From NCBI RefSeq assembly GCF_018863235.1, contig NZ_JAHKRS010000013.1:1-64000 (forward strand): 64,000 bases of DNA, read 5' to 3'. The translations under genes and the position numbers were made by a program. A model generated the notes under the pieces. It did no database searches. It was not told the origin of the DNA and saw only the letters and a program-made list of their open reading frames with translations. This document shows positions 9,666 through 19,671 of this stretch, one piece after another (within the stretch, counting starts at the first letter, position 1; each line of letters opens with the position of its first letter). Source of the DNA: Pseudomaricurvus albidus. Lineage in GTDB: Bacteria > Pseudomonadota > Gammaproteobacteria > Pseudomonadales > Cellvibrionaceae.

Positions 9666-11190
9666 CGCCATTGAAGTGACCGACGAACTGCTCGCCCCGG
9701 TTGAGGTGGATGCGCCGCAGAGCCCGCTGAAGCTGCCGTTCGGTTTTGCCAAACGGCATCAGGTCCTGCTCGCCGGTGACGGCGGCACGAAACTGCTGTG
9801 CACCAGCTTACCTCCCATTGAAATCATCGCGGAGTCCCAACGTCATTTAGGGCACCCCGTAGACATTACCTTTGTCAGTCCCGAAGACTTCCAGCTGGCC
9901 CTGACCAAAACCTATGAGCGCGACTCCAGCGAAGCCATGCAAATGGTGGAAGATCTGGGCGGCGATATGGACCTTACCAGTCTGGCCAATGCGGTTCCTG
10001 AAACCGAAGACCTGCTGGAACAGGAAGACGACGCACCGATCATTCGCCTGATCAACGCGCTGCTGTCTGAAGCGATCAAACTAAACGCGTCCGACATCCA
10101 CATCGAAACCTTTGAGAACCGCCTGGTGGTTCGCTTCCGGGTCGACGGCATACTGCGTGAAGTGGTGCAACCCAAGCGAGAACTGGCGCCCTTGTTGGTC
10201 TCCCGCATCAAGGTGATGTCGAAGCTGGATATCGCGGAAAAACGGGTTCCTCAGGATGGTCGTATCTCATTGCGCGTGGGCGGCCGCGAAGTGGACATCC
10301 GGGTTTCCACCATGCCTTCCAGTAACGGCGAACGGGTGGTGCTGCGTCTGTTGGACAAGCAAGCCGGTCGCCTCAAACTGAGCAGCATGGGCATGCTGCC
10401 CAACGATGAAAAGCGGCTGACCGAACTGCTGCACAAACCACACGGTATCTTGCTGGTCACGGGACCTACCGGTTCCGGTAAGACCACCACTCTCTACGCC
10501 GGTCTATCCAGCATCAATCAGGCAGACAAAAACATCCTCACCGTGGAAGACCCCATTGAGTACAACCTGGAGGGGATTGGCCAGACACAGGTGAACATCA
10601 AAGCCGACATGACCTTTGCCCGCGGTCTTCGCGCCATGCTGCGTCAGGATCCCGATGTGGTGATGGTGGGCGAGATTCGCGACCTGGAAACCGTTGAGAT
10701 TGCCATTCAGGCCAGTTTGACCGGCCACCTGGTGCTTTCCACCCTCCACACCAACACCGCGGTGGGTGCTGTGACCCGACTGGTGGACATGGGCATCGAA
10801 CCCTTCCTGCTGTCCTCCAGTCTTATCGGCGTGATTGCCCAACGGCTGGTGCGGGTGCTGTGCCCCGAATGCAAAACCCCCTACACCGCCGACGAAGCCG
10901 AATGTGAATTGCTGCAAGTCCCATACGATGAGAACAAACCCTTAACGCTCTACCACGCCAACGGCTGTGACCACTGCAACCAACTGGGCTACAGCGGCCG
11001 CACCGGCATTTACGAAATCATTCAAATTGACGAATCCTTGCGCGCATTGATTCATAACCGTGCATCAGAAGCTGAGATCATTGCCTACGCCAGACAACAC
11101 AGCCCGAGTATTCGCGACGACGGTCGCGCGCGGATTCTGGCCGGTAAAACCACCGTCGAAGAGGTCTTGCGGGTGACCCATGAAGATTAA
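9658..11190 (+). CDS. gspE: Type II secretion ATPase GspE
   Basis: Cytosolic hexameric ATPase powering pseudopilus assembly. It has an N-terminal GspE domain that binds GspL, an Asp box region, Walker [11 protein letters not shown] (near residue 268), Walker [13 protein letters not shown] (near 330) and the His box [10 protein letters not shown] zinc-binding four-cysteine module is present: CPEC (near 402) and CDHC (near 438). The 510-residue length is normal. The start lies inside the end of gspD, consistent with coupled translation. Confidence 0.97.
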   Translation: MPDAIEVTDELLAPVEVDAPQSPLKLPFGFAKRHQVLLAGDGGTKLLCTSLPPIEIIAESQRHLGHPVDITFVSPEDFQLALTKTYERDSSEAMQMVEDLGGDMDLTSLANAVPETEDLLEQEDDAPIIRLINALLSEAIKLNASDIHIETFENRLVVRFRVDGILREVVQPKRELAPLLVSRIKVMSKLDIAEKRVPQDGRISLRVGGREVDIRVSTMPSSNGERVVLRLLDKQAGRLKLSSMGMLPNDEKRLTELLHKPHGILLVTGPTGSGKTTTLYAGLSSINQADKNILTVEDPIEYNLEGIGQTQVNIKADMTFARGLRAMLRQDPDVVMVGEIRDLETVEIAIQASLTGHLVLSTLHTNTAVGAVTRLVDMGIEPFLLSSSLIGVIAQRLVRVLCPECKTPYTADEAECELLQVPYDENKPLTLYHANGCDHCNQLGYSGRTGIYEIIQIDESLRALIHNRASEAEIIAYARQHSPSIRDDGRARILAGKTTVEEVLRVTHED

Positions 11191-11231
11191 TACCCCACTC
11201 TGTACATTACTGAAACATTCGGAACCACGTC

Positions 11232-12461
11232 ATGGCAGCCTTTGATTACAAAGCCCTGACACTGGAAGGGCGCTCTCGCAGCGGTGTGATTGAAGCCGAC
11301 AGTATGCGTCAGGCACGGCAACTGCTGAGGGAAAAAAAGCTCACCCCGCTGACACTCGTTGAAGGGCAACAAAAGTCACAACAGGAAAACACCCCAAAGT
11401 TTTTTGGGCTGTCGCTGATGACTCCGGGCCTGCCCACCAAGTCCCTGGCACTGATCACTCGTCAGATGGCCACCCTGATTCAGGCCGGCTTGCCACTGGA
11501 AGAAGTGTTGCAGGCCATCGCCCAGCAAAGTGAAGATTCACGCATCAAAAGCATTATTCTGGCGGTGCGTTCGAAAGTGCTCGAAGGCCACACTCTGGCC
11601 GGCAGTCTGGCGCAATTCCCCCGCGCCTTTCCCAATTTGTACCGCGCCACCGTATCGGCCGGCGAACACTCCGGCCACCTCGACAAGGTCATGAACCGCC
11701 TGGCGGATCACACGGAAGAAAGTCAGCAATTCAAGCAGAAAGTGCAGATGGCGATGATTTACCCCTGCATGCTGATTTTGTTGTCCATCACCATGGTGAC
11801 CGGATTGATGGTGTACGTGGTACCGGATGTGATCAAGGTGTTTGTGGGTTCAGGCCAGCAGTTACCCGCGCTAACCGTTGGTCTGGTTGCCATCAGCGAC
11901 TTTATCGCCGGTTATGGCTGGGCGGTGGTGCTGGGTCTCGCAATCGCTGTAGTGTGCGTGTTCCAGTTACTGAAAAAAGATCACATCCGACTTAAGTTTC
12001 ACCGCTGGCTGTTGAATACGCCGTTTATCAAACGCTTCAGTGGTGGCTTTAATACCGCCCGTTATGCCAGCACTCTCAGCATTCTGACCAACAGCGGCTT
12101 GCCACTGGTCGAGTCCATGAAAATCAGCTGCGATGTGCTGGGCAACGAATACCTGAAACAACAACTGCAAGGCGCCACCCAGCGGGTTCAGGAAGGCAGC
12201 AGTCTTCACCATGCTCTGGCCGAGACCGGATACTTTCCACCGATGATGCTGCACATGATTTCCAGCGGGGAAGCCAGTGGTGAGCTGGACACCATGCTGG
12301 AACGCACGGCCGATTACCAATCGCGGGAATTACAAAATCTGGTGACCGTACTGGTAGGCCTGTTCGAGCCGGCCATGCTGCTCTTTATGGGGGTCACGGT
12401 ATTACTGATTGTCATGGCCATCTTGCTGCCAATTTTGAATATGAACCAGCTGGTGGGTTAA
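11232..12461 (+). CDS. gspF: Type II secretion inner-membrane platform protein GspF
   Basis: Polytopic platform protein of 409 residues with two GspF/PilC-type domains (about 70-195 and 275-395). Each is followed by a hydrophobic segment, with a third membrane helix near 225-250. The repeated pattern TRQMATLIQAGLPLEEVL and LSILTNSGLPLVESM is typical. It sits 41 bases after gspE. GspF is thought to transmit the GspE motion to the pseudopilus. Confidence 0.96.
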   Translation: MAAFDYKALTLEGRSRSGVIEADSMRQARQLLREKKLTPLTLVEGQQKSQQENTPKFFGLSLMTPGLPTKSLALITRQMATLIQAGLPLEEVLQAIAQQSEDSRIKSIILAVRSKVLEGHTLAGSLAQFPRAFPNLYRATVSAGEHSGHLDKVMNRLADHTEESQQFKQKVQMAMIYPCMLILLSITMVTGLMVYVVPDVIKVFVGSGQQLPALTVGLVAISDFIAGYGWAVVLGLAIAVVCVFQLLKKDHIRLKFHRWLLNTPFIKRFSGGFNTARYASTLSILTNSGLPLVESMKISCDVLGNEYLKQQLQGATQRVQEGSSLHHALAETGYFPPMMLHMISSGEASGELDTMLERTADYQSRELQNLVTVLVGLFEPAMLLFMGVTVLLIVMAILLPILNMNQLVG

Positions 12462-12536
12462 CCGCCGACTGTAAAATACAAACAAGACTTAAAATAACCA
12501 AGACTTAATATAACCGTTAAACCGGAGGTAATGATG

Positions 12537-12971
12537 ATGACAACGCAAAGGCCCCACACCGCAACACAGCGCGGTTTTACATTGATTGAAATCATGGTGG
12601 TTGTGGTGATCCTGGGCATTCTCGCCGCACTGGTGGCACCCAACATTCTCGGCCGCACCGGTGAAGCCCGAATCACCGCCGCGCAAAGCGATATCAACAG
12701 CATCAGCAATGCACTGGATTTGTACAAACTGGACAACCACGCCTACCCTTCCACCGATCAGGGACTGGAAGCTCTGGTCAGCAAGCCCAGCGGCTATCCC
12801 GAGCCCGCCAACTGGAATCCGGAAGGCTACCTGAAAAACCTGCCGAAGGATCCCTGGGGCAATGACTATCAGTACCTGAGCCCCGGCAGTGAACGCGCTT
12901 ACGATCTCTACTCGCTGGGTGCCGACAAGCGTGAAGGCGGCGAAGGCGACAACGCGGATATTTATAACTGA
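12537..12971 (+). CDS. gspG: Major pseudopilin GspG
   Basis: Main subunit of the type II pseudopilus. The prepilin site is G|FTLIE followed by a hydrophobic helix (MVVVVILGILAALVAPN), with Glu at +5. The globular domain has YPSTDQGLEAL and DPWGNDYQYLSPG, the calcium-site region of GspG. GGAGG (12524-12528) is followed by three in-frame ATGs at 12531, 12534 and 12537. I list the third (8 bases from the SD), but 12534 is equally possible. Cleavage would be by a prepilin peptidase encoded outside this window. Confidence 0.96.
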   Translation: MTTQRPHTATQRGFTLIEIMVVVVILGILAALVAPNILGRTGEARITAAQSDINSISNALDLYKLDNHAYPSTDQGLEALVSKPSGYPEPANWNPEGYLKNLPKDPWGNDYQYLSPGSERAYDLYSLGADKREGGEGDNADIYN

Positions 12972-12979
12972 TTATCACC

Positions 12980-13627
12980 ATGCGCTTTCTGCAACGCTCT
13001 CGCCGAGTCACCCCGTCAAAGACTCATCGCCCGCAAGGTTTCACACTCATTGAAATCATGCTGGTGATGGTCATTATTGGCATCATGGCCGGTCTGGCGT
13101 CTCTGGCGATTGGCAGCAATGGGCCGCGTCAGCTTCAGCAGGAAGCTACCCGCCTGCAACAACGTCTGCTGCTGGCGCAGGACGAAGCCGCGTTCAGCCA
13201 ACAGAATTTTGGCGTTATCTTCACGGAAACCGGCTATCGCTTTTTGCGATACGACGCCACAGAAGACCAGTGGAACCCCCTGCAGGCCATGGACGAAGAA
13301 AAACAAAAGATTCAGGGACTGGGCAATTACACCTATGACATCCCGGTAGAACTGTCACTGGAAATCTCCGGTACGGTTCTGAAACTGTTGCCCGACGAGA
13401 CAAGCAACAAGACGTCCGGCAGCACGTCATCCCATTACGGCAATTTCAGCCTCGACAGCGATGCCGAAGAGCAGGGAGATCTGCAACCCGAGTTATTGCT
13501 GTTGGCCAATGGAGAATCCTCTGCGTTTACCATCACTCTGCAACTGGAAGACGATACCCGCAGCACCCAGACGCTGCACAGCGACGGCTTCTCCCCCATC
13601 ACGCGCACCGGACACAATTCGGAGTGA
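12980..13627 (+). CDS. gspH: Minor pseudopilin GspH
   Basis: Minor pseudopilin with prepilin site G|FTLIE after a basic 20-residue leader, then helix IMLVMVIIGIMAGLASLAIG. It is 215 residues, somewhat long for GspH because of a serine/threonine-rich insertion (about 135-155, KTSGSTSSHYG). It starts 8 bases after gspG and its stop TGA overlaps the gspI start. GspH is thought to link the tip complex (GspI/J/K) to the GspG shaft. Confidence 0.9.
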   Translation: MRFLQRSRRVTPSKTHRPQGFTLIEIMLVMVIIGIMAGLASLAIGSNGPRQLQQEATRLQQRLLLAQDEAAFSQQNFGVIFTETGYRFLRYDATEDQWNPLQAMDEEKQKIQGLGNYTYDIPVELSLEISGTVLKLLPDETSNKTSGSTSSHYGNFSLDSDAEEQGDLQPELLLLANGESSAFTITLQLEDDTRSTQTLHSDGFSPITRTGHNSE

Positions 13628-14025
13628 TGATGATGTTCCGGCTGAACCACTCAAGAAGCAGACACGACTGCGGCGGCTTTACCCTGCTGGAAGTTCTGAT
13701 CGCCCTGAGCATCTTTGCCATTTGCGCATCGACCTTACTGCAACAAAGCGGTCGCAGTGTACGTCAGGCTAGCTATCTGGAAACCCGCGCACAGGCCAGC
13801 TGGATTGCAGAAAATGAACTGGCACGGCTCCGCCTTAGCGAACAGTTTGCCCCCGTCGGAAAACAGGAAAAGGAAATTACCTTTGCCAACCGGCAATGGT
13901 TTGTCAGTCAGGATATCACCAACACCAACAACAAGGATTTACGAAAAGCGGTTATTGAAGTTCGCGATAGCGACAGTGAACTCGCTACCCGCTTCCAACT
14001 GATCGGATTTTTGGGGCGCTACTGA
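13627..14025 (+). CDS. gspI: Minor pseudopilin GspI
   Basis: Tip-complex pseudopilin of about 132 residues with prepilin site G|FTLLE and helix VLIALSIFAICAS. The gene begins with three consecutive ATGs (13627, 13630, 13633). The first overlaps the gspH stop as TGATG; the SD GGAG at 13621-13624 is better spaced for the second or third. The prepilin helix is encoded by DNA nearly identical to that in gspJ (see findings). Confidence 0.93.
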   Translation: MMMFRLNHSRSRHDCGGFTLLEVLIALSIFAICASTLLQQSGRSVRQASYLETRAQASWIAENELARLRLSEQFAPVGKQEKEITFANRQWFVSQDITNTNNKDLRKAVIEVRDSDSELATRFQLIGFLGRY

Positions 14026-14726
14026 TGAACCAGCCAGTAAGCCATTACCCCCAACCCGTCATGGCGAGAAAAGCGCGGCAATCCATGGCGAGCACAGATG
14101 CATACAACAACGTGCGACAGCGGGGCTTTACCCTGCTGGAAGTTCTGATTGCCCTCAGTATATTTGCCATTATGGGTCTGGCGTCTTATCACCTGCTCAG
14201 TGGCGAAGCCCGCACCCAGCAAGCACTGGACAAGCAAAGCCACGAACACAATTACTGGCAGCGCGGTATCATGCGTCTGACACAGGATCTGCAGCAAGCG
14301 GTCAACCGCAGCATCCGCGAAGACTACGGCAACCGCGAACCGGCGCTGGTGGGTGATGCCGACTCGATTACCTTCACCCGTGGTGGCTGGAGCAACCCGC
14401 TACATCGTGTGCGCAGCGATTTACAACGGGTTGACTATCGACTGCAAACCCACGACGAAGACACCTATTTACAGCGCAGCTTCTGGTTCACTCTCGATCG
14501 GGCTCCTGCCAGCGAACCGGTGCAGCAAAAAGTTCTACCGGATATCCACGACCTGCAATTTCGCTACTTTGAACCCGACAACCAAAGCTGGGTGAACCAA
14601 TGGCCCCCCATCGATCAACCCGATGCCGGATTGCCGCAAGCGATTGAAGTCACGCTCACCAGCCCCAGCAGGGGACAGATACAGCGGCTGGTGACGCTCA
14701 CACTGGACAGGAAACCGCAGCCATGA
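14025..14726 (+). CDS. gspJ: Minor pseudopilin GspJ
   Basis: Tip-complex pseudopilin of 233 residues with prepilin site G|FTLLE followed by VLIALSIFAIMGLASYHLLS and the GspJ pattern (DLQQAVNR, VRSDLQRVDYRL, LHDLQFRYF-like). The ATG at 14025 overlaps the gspI stop (TGATG) and would give an unusually long 33-residue leader. ATGs at 14061 or 14085 would shorten it to 21 or 13 residues. The end overlaps gspK by 4 bases. Confidence 0.93.
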   Translation: MNQPVSHYPQPVMARKARQSMASTDAYNNVRQRGFTLLEVLIALSIFAIMGLASYHLLSGEARTQQALDKQSHEHNYWQRGIMRLTQDLQQAVNRSIREDYGNREPALVGDADSITFTRGGWSNPLHRVRSDLQRVDYRLQTHDEDTYLQRSFWFTLDRAPASEPVQQKVLPDIHDLQFRYFEPDNQSWVNQWPPIDQPDAGLPQAIEVTLTSPSRGQIQRLVTLTLDRKPQP

Positions 14727-15757
14727 ACCGCCTGCCTCGCCTGTCAAACTACTCACACACCCCGCCACATTCACAGCGGGGCGTAGCACTGATTTCCATG
14801 TTGCTGGTGTTTGCCCTGGTGGTCATTCTGGTCAGCGGTGCTGTCGCCCGCACGGGCTACGATATCCGCAAGACCAGCTACCACCTGATGAACAGCCAGG
14901 CGCATCAATATGCTCTGGGAGGAGAGGCTCTGGCCCGACAGATTCTGCACCAGGACTGGGTCACCAATCAGGAATTGTCTCAGGGGGATTCCCAGCACGA
15001 CCGCTGGTTCCAGGATGCCCAGTTCGAACCCGACAACGGACAAATGCGTATTCGCATCCGGGATCTGGAATCCCGCTTCAATCTTAACAATCTGGTGTCC
15101 AGCAGTGGCGAGACGGATGCCGCACAAGTCCAACAATTTCAGCGCCTGCTCAATCAGCTGTCGCTCCCAGCCAATCGTGCCAATGCCGTGCTTGACTGGC
15201 TGGACAGAGACACCCAGCCCCGCAGCGCCAACAGTGAAGACGTGTACTTTCAATCGCTGGAAAACGATTACCGCAGCGCCGATGCGCCGATGAGTGACGC
15301 CAGTGAACTTTACGCACTCAATGCTTTTCAGCGCAAGGAGCTGGCCGCGATACTACCGGAAGTCATCGCCCTGCCGGAGGCGACCAGCATCAATCCCAAC
15401 ACCGCCAGCGAAGCCGTCCTCAGCAGCCTGCACCCACAGTTAAATGCCGCACAGGTCATTCAGGCGCGAGAAAAACTGCCTCATGGATTCGTTTCCAATC
15501 AGGCGTTTATGGCCCATGCAGTCACCGCCGGCCTCGATCTTAGCCAGGTACGCATTGACGTGCACAGCCAGTACTTTTTGGTATCGGTTGCCGCTCGCTA
15601 TCAGGATCACACCACCTATTTGCAGTCTGTCCTCCATCGGGACCCGCAAACCGGCTTTATCAAAACGGTGTCCCGTAACTTGCAGCGCCCCAAAGATCTG
15701 TTCGTGTCCTCGCAGAAAGCATCTTCAGGCAAAAACCCGAACAACAGACAATTATAA
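14723..15757 (+). CDS. gspK: Minor pseudopilin GspK
   Basis: Large tip pseudopilin of 344 residues. After the leader ending SQRG comes VALISMLLVFALVVILVSG, which lacks the +5 glutamate, as is usual for GspK. It contains FNLNNLV and an SAM-like helical domain with INPNTASEAVLSSL. GspK caps the pseudopilus. The start overlaps gspJ (ATGA). Confidence 0.94.
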   Translation: MNRLPRLSNYSHTPPHSQRGVALISMLLVFALVVILVSGAVARTGYDIRKTSYHLMNSQAHQYALGGEALARQILHQDWVTNQELSQGDSQHDRWFQDAQFEPDNGQMRIRIRDLESRFNLNNLVSSSGETDAAQVQQFQRLLNQLSLPANRANAVLDWLDRDTQPRSANSEDVYFQSLENDYRSADAPMSDASELYALNAFQRKELAAILPEVIALPEATSINPNTASEAVLSSLHPQLNAAQVIQAREKLPHGFVSNQAFMAHAVTAGLDLSQVRIDVHSQYFLVSVAARYQDHTTYLQSVLHRDPQTGFIKTVSRNLQRPKDLFVSSQKASSGKNPNNRQL

Positions 15758-15770
15758 TGAGCATCACACT

Positions 15771-17081
15771 ATGACATCGTCACTGTTTGTTTACTTTCCA
15801 CAGCTACCCGACACACTGGCAGAAACACCCAGCAGCCAGTTGACGTGTCTCTGCTTCCGAACAGAGCCGGGGCAGACCGCGGAAAGTGTATCTCAACCAC
15901 CCGGATGGCAGACTTGCAAGCTCGACGAGCTTGCCCCTGACAATGACGAGCAGGATATCTACGTCTTTGTGCCCAACCTGCACATTCTCAGCACTCAGGT
16001 ACAGGCCCCGAAAAAACAGCACAAGCATCTCGCCCAGATTTTACCGTTCCTGTGCGAAGACAAACTGGCCTGCGATCTGGAAGACGTACACATTGCCGCC
16101 GGTGATATTCGCGGTGACAATATTGCCGTCCGCATTATTCAAAAAGAGCTGCTGAAAGAGCTGTTACTGAAACTCAAGGTACAGGGCATCACCCCTCAGG
16201 GAATCTACAGCGACGCCGAGCCGTTGATGACTGCAGCCAAACAATCGTCTGATCGCAACACAGCATTACTGTGGATGGACGGCGACAACTGCCTGATCAT
16301 CCGCCATCAGCAGGCTCTTGGTTTGCAGCCAGAACAGGCCGTACAGCTCGTCTCCTGCCTCAAGGAAGTGGAAGACGAGAATATCCTGCTCTACCGCAGC
16401 GCAGAGTTCGATACCCCGGAAATCAATCTGGTGCTGGAGGAACTGCGCAGCCAGGGCTGTACCATTGAAGACACATCGCTCAATCAGGCTGACGGTGACA
16501 CTCCGGAATACAACGCGCTGCTGCCCCGTTACACACAGCAACACATTGCCATCTCCCCACAGGATTGCAGCAATCTGTTAACCGGCCCCTATGCCCCCCC
16601 CAGAAAAAACCGCCACAACATGCGCTGGCAACCTCTGGCTCTCGCCGCCTCGCTGCTGATCGGCCTCAACCTGGTTTATCTGCTGGCAAGCGGAGTGTAT
16701 TTCAATATTCGTGCCGAAAAACTGCAGGCAGGCAGTGAGCAACTGTATCGCCAGTACTTTCCTCAGGACAAGCGCATCATCAATATCCGCACACAGACCA
16801 AAGCGCACCTGACCAGAGGACAACAGCAGACAGGGGATGACTTTTTAACCCTGCTGGGTCAACTCTTACCGAGCTGGGAGCAGCATAAAAACACCCTGCG
16901 AATAAAATCCATGCGTTACAACAGCCAGCGCAAAGAGATACTGCTCGACATTGAAAGCAAAACCATCAGCCAGCTTGATTCACTGCAACAAGCTCTTGGC
17001 CCAAGGGCAGAACTGCTCTCCGCCAACGAAGACAGCAAACGCGGCGTACGTGGCCGAATTAAATTCCAGGGAGGCATCTAA
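15771..17081 (+). CDS. gspL: Type II secretion protein GspL
   Basis: Bitopic inner-membrane protein recruiting GspE. It has a cytosolic actin-like N-domain (residues 1-250), one membrane helix near 284-305 (LALAASLLIGLNLVYLLA) and a periplasmic ferredoxin-like domain. The same frame is open back to 15444, inside gspK. I chose ATG 15771 (MTSSLFVYFPQL), which lies 13 bases after the gspK stop and gives a 436-residue protein. No strong ribosome-binding site is visible, so coupled translation from gspK is likely. Confidence 0.9.
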   Translation: MTSSLFVYFPQLPDTLAETPSSQLTCLCFRTEPGQTAESVSQPPGWQTCKLDELAPDNDEQDIYVFVPNLHILSTQVQAPKKQHKHLAQILPFLCEDKLACDLEDVHIAAGDIRGDNIAVRIIQKELLKELLLKLKVQGITPQGIYSDAEPLMTAAKQSSDRNTALLWMDGDNCLIIRHQQALGLQPEQAVQLVSCLKEVEDENILLYRSAEFDTPEINLVLEELRSQGCTIEDTSLNQADGDTPEYNALLPRYTQQHIAISPQDCSNLLTGPYAPPRKNRHNMRWQPLALAASLLIGLNLVYLLASGVYFNIRAEKLQAGSEQLYRQYFPQDKRIINIRTQTKAHLTRGQQQTGDDFLTLLGQLLPSWEQHKNTLRIKSMRYNSQRKEILLDIESKTISQLDSLQQALGPRAELLSANEDSKRGVRGRIKFQGGI

Positions 17082-17629
17082 TGAATACCGATTCCCATCA
17101 TGGCATCAGCGACAACACCATCGGCAGCCCACAGAGTCAGGCATTAAAAGCGCGTTATGAGAAAGCGATGACGGCTTTTTATAAGCTACCCGAACGCGAT
17201 CGACTGGCACTGACCATACTCAGCGCTTTCGTCGGACTGCTTATCCTTGTCTATGGTGCAATATTACCCGCTGTGAATTATCACCAGCAGGCGCGTGAAC
17301 ATTTTAAAGACGAGCAAGCTTTACTGTACTGGCTAAAAGCACAGGAACCTGCCATTCAACGTATCAGCGCCGCACCACGAGCCAGCCAGACATTCTCCGG
17401 CAACCCGCTCTCACTTGTGAATGCTTCGGCCAAAGATTTCAACCTGAGCATCAAGCGTTTACAGCCAGAGAACAGTGGCAGCCTGAGAGTCTGGATGGAA
17501 AATGTGAATTTCGATAATACCTTGCAATGGCTCCATCACCTGCAAAGCCAGGGGTTATCTCTCAGTGAGATCAGTATTGATCAGCAGGCGAAGGGACGAG
17601 TAAATATTCGGGCAACGTTTGAGGGTTAA
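17081..17629 (+). CDS. gspM: Type II secretion protein GspM
   Basis: Last gene of the gsp operon; GspM stabilises GspL in the platform. It has a cytosolic N-terminus, a membrane helix at about 44-65 (ALTILSAFVGLLILVYGAIL), a coiled stretch and a ferredoxin-like periplasmic domain ending VNIRATFEG. The ATG shares its A with the gspL stop (TAATG). No gspN follows; the next gene is convergent. The 128-base gap has no clear terminator hairpin. Confidence 0.92.
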   Translation: MNTDSHHGISDNTIGSPQSQALKARYEKAMTAFYKLPERDRLALTILSAFVGLLILVYGAILPAVNYHQQAREHFKDEQALLYWLKAQEPAIQRISAAPRASQTFSGNPLSLVNASAKDFNLSIKRLQPENSGSLRVWMENVNFDNTLQWLHHLQSQGLSLSEISIDQQAKGRVNIRATFEG

Positions 17630-17757
17630 ACAGAAACGTCCAAGTCTTTGCCAAATAGTGATCCGACTATGATGCCTCATCAATACCCTCTGAAAAAGCA
17701 TCTTGAAAGCCTAATATTCAATGCATCTCCGAGACATCTATATGTTTGAATAATCAC

Positions 17758-18132
17758 TCAGGAACTGGCTTTGGGCTGAATTGACCAATATCGGAAGGGC
17801 ATTATCAAAGCCACGCCTAACAAGATCCCGATAACATCCATTCTGAAATCTTCCCAATCAAAAGACCTCATCGGCAAAAACCATCCCTGACCAATTTCTA
17901 TAGACAACCCCAGTAACATCAGTAGTACAGGAATTATAACCCACACATTCAAAGTAAACGCCATCAGACAGGCGACTGTGACAATGGTGAACCCTGTTAC
18001 ATGAATAATTTTATCAAAATCATGAGAATATTGAGGAATCGGGTTTTCTCGGAATCCCCCCCAAAAAAGAAGCCCGAGTCCGGCAAGCGCAAAAAAACGC
18101 CAAAACCATAAACTAGCAGTTTGTTTAGACAC
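17758..18132 (-). CDS. VanZ-like membrane protein
   Basis: A small membrane protein of 124 residues with four hydrophobic segments and VanZ-family features: DKIIHVTGF after the first helix, and EIGQGWFLPMRSFDWEDFRMDVIGILLG. VanZ-like proteins often sit at the ends of polysaccharide loci, and their biochemical role is unsettled. It is the last gene of the leftward exopolysaccharide locus, 102 bases after the initiating transferase, and converges on gspM. Confidence 0.8.
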   Translation of the reverse strand: MSKQTASLWFWRFFALAGLGLLFWGGFRENPIPQYSHDFDKIIHVTGFTIVTVACLMAFTLNVWVIIPVLLMLLGLSIEIGQGWFLPMRSFDWEDFRMDVIGILLGVALIMPFRYWSIQPKASS

Positions 18133-18234
18133 TAAAAATTCTTTTCCCTTGGTAAATCTGTTCTTTTTAAATCACATGCAAACAAACGTAAAAATTGGAA
18201 ATTCTCATAAAACCACGAGAGTGTGGATTGACCA

Positions 18235-19671
18235 TCAATAAGCATTTTTGCCAACAAAACCTTTAAAAATGGTTTGAAAAATAATCTTCACATCCCACCA
18301 TACAGACCAATGATGAATATAATGGAGATCATGCTCAATACGCTTTTCCATCTTTTCAAGAGTGTCGGTTTCGCCTCGCCAGCCATTAATCTGGGCCCAT
18401 CCGGTAATTCCAGGCTTGATTTTATGGCGTCTCATATAACTCTTTATCTGGCAGCGAAATTCCTCATTGTGAGCAATCGCATGTGGCCTGGGCCCTACAA
18501 TAGACATAGAACCCTGTAATACGTTAAAAAATTGAGGGAGCTCATCCAAAGATGTCTTTCTCAAGAAAGATCCCACTCGAGTTATGCGATCGTCATCCTT
18601 TGTCGCTTGACGAAAACTTTTACCGTTTTCCATCACTTTCATTGTACGAAACTTCCAGACTTCGATTGGCTTTCCGTCCATGCCATATCGTTGCTGTTTA
18701 AAGATCGCCGGACCATGCGATGTCAACTTCACCAATGCGGCAATAAACAACATCAACGGCATTATCATCAATAATATAATGGACGAAACGACAATGTCCT
18801 CACCTCGCTTTAACCAACCGTTAAGCCCTCTCATGGGTTCACCTATAAGACCAAAGGCAGGCAAACCATTCAGGTTAATACTGCGCGCATGCAGTAATTC
18901 AAAAACAAATAAGTCAGGAACAACATAAACTGTAGCCGTTGAGTTCGCCAGCCGATCCAACAATTCACGAATACGTGACTCGGCTCTCATCGGCATCGCA
19001 ATATATACACTATCCAATTGTCCTGACACGGCTTTTTCCACCAAAACATCAAAACCACCTACAGAAACACAGGCGTCTTTATCATATCCTGCAGCACGTC
19101 GACACTCGGAGCTTAATGGCTCTGCCTTTTGACGATCGTCATAGAACCCATCTAAACGGTAACCCGCCCAAGTAGCACTATCTAAACGACTGGCCACCTT
19201 TTGGGCCAGCGGCCCAGTCCCGACAATAGCTGCTGCTCGAGTATTGTATCCATGAGAACGCAAATACCTGAGACCTATACGAACCAGAAGACGCCACAGC
19301 AGCAGCAGGGCTAGCGCGACGAAGAACCACTGAACAAACATCGGCCAGGTAAATAACGTATCCTGCACGGGGCTGAATTGACCGATAGTAAAAATTACGG
19401 AGAACCCGATCATCCAGCACATGATCACTTGCCGGGCCTCCGCCCAGAGCGTTTCTGAACGCCACGAACGATAAATCTCTGTGAAATCAGCCAAAATCTG
19501 GTGCAACAGTCCACTTAAAAAACCTGCAATCCAGATATCACTGTTTAGAGGGATATTACCAAACCATGCTATCAGTCCAACCGAAAAAACAATAAGCGTC
19601 GAATCCAAACACCGGGACACGAAAGCAAACTGGGATGCATAAGGTTTAATTAACCCATTATCGTTAGACAC
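18235..19671 (-). CDS. Undecaprenyl-phosphate sugar phosphotransferase (initiating, WcaJ-like)
   Basis: Starts repeat-unit synthesis by moving a sugar-1-phosphate, probably glucose or galactose, from UDP-sugar to undecaprenyl phosphate. It has four N-terminal membrane helices, a CoA-binding-like Rossmann region (AAIVGTGPLAQKVASRL, near 150) and the polyprenyl glycosylphosphotransferase catalytic domain after a fifth helix: GPAIFKQQRYGMDGKP, VWKFRTM, TSLDELPQFFNVLQG and SIVGPRPH. It has 478 residues. The start codon is GTG at 19671, with AAGGA 8 bases upstream. It is separated from the rest of the locus by a 543-base gap, so it may have its own promoter. Confidence 0.93.
   Translation of the reverse strand: MSNDNGLIKPYASQFAFVSRCLDSTLIVFSVGLIAWFGNIPLNSDIWIAGFLSGLLHQILADFTEIYRSWRSETLWAEARQVIMCWMIGFSVIFTIGQFSPVQDTLFTWPMFVQWFFVALALLLLWRLLVRIGLRYLRSHGYNTRAAAIVGTGPLAQKVASRLDSATWAGYRLDGFYDDRQKAEPLSSECRRAAGYDKDACVSVGGFDVLVEKAVSGQLDSVYIAMPMRAESRIRELLDRLANSTATVYVVPDLFVFELLHARSINLNGLPAFGLIGEPMRGLNGWLKRGEDIVVSSIILLMIMPLMLFIAALVKLTSHGPAIFKQQRYGMDGKPIEVWKFRTMKVMENGKSFRQATKDDDRITRVGSFLRKTSLDELPQFFNVLQGSMSIVGPRPHAIAHNEEFRCQIKSYMRRHKIKPGITGWAQINGWRGETDTLEKMEKRIEHDLHYIHHWSVWWDVKIIFQTIFKGFVGKNAY

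Noticed and set aside
8454-9752. 432-codon leftward ORF opposite gspD
   Set aside because: Antisense shadow of the secretin gene; no promoter, ribosome-binding site or recognisable protein.
17630-17757. gspN or a terminator after gspM
   Set aside because: The 128-base gap is too short for gspN and shows no GC stem with a T-run.
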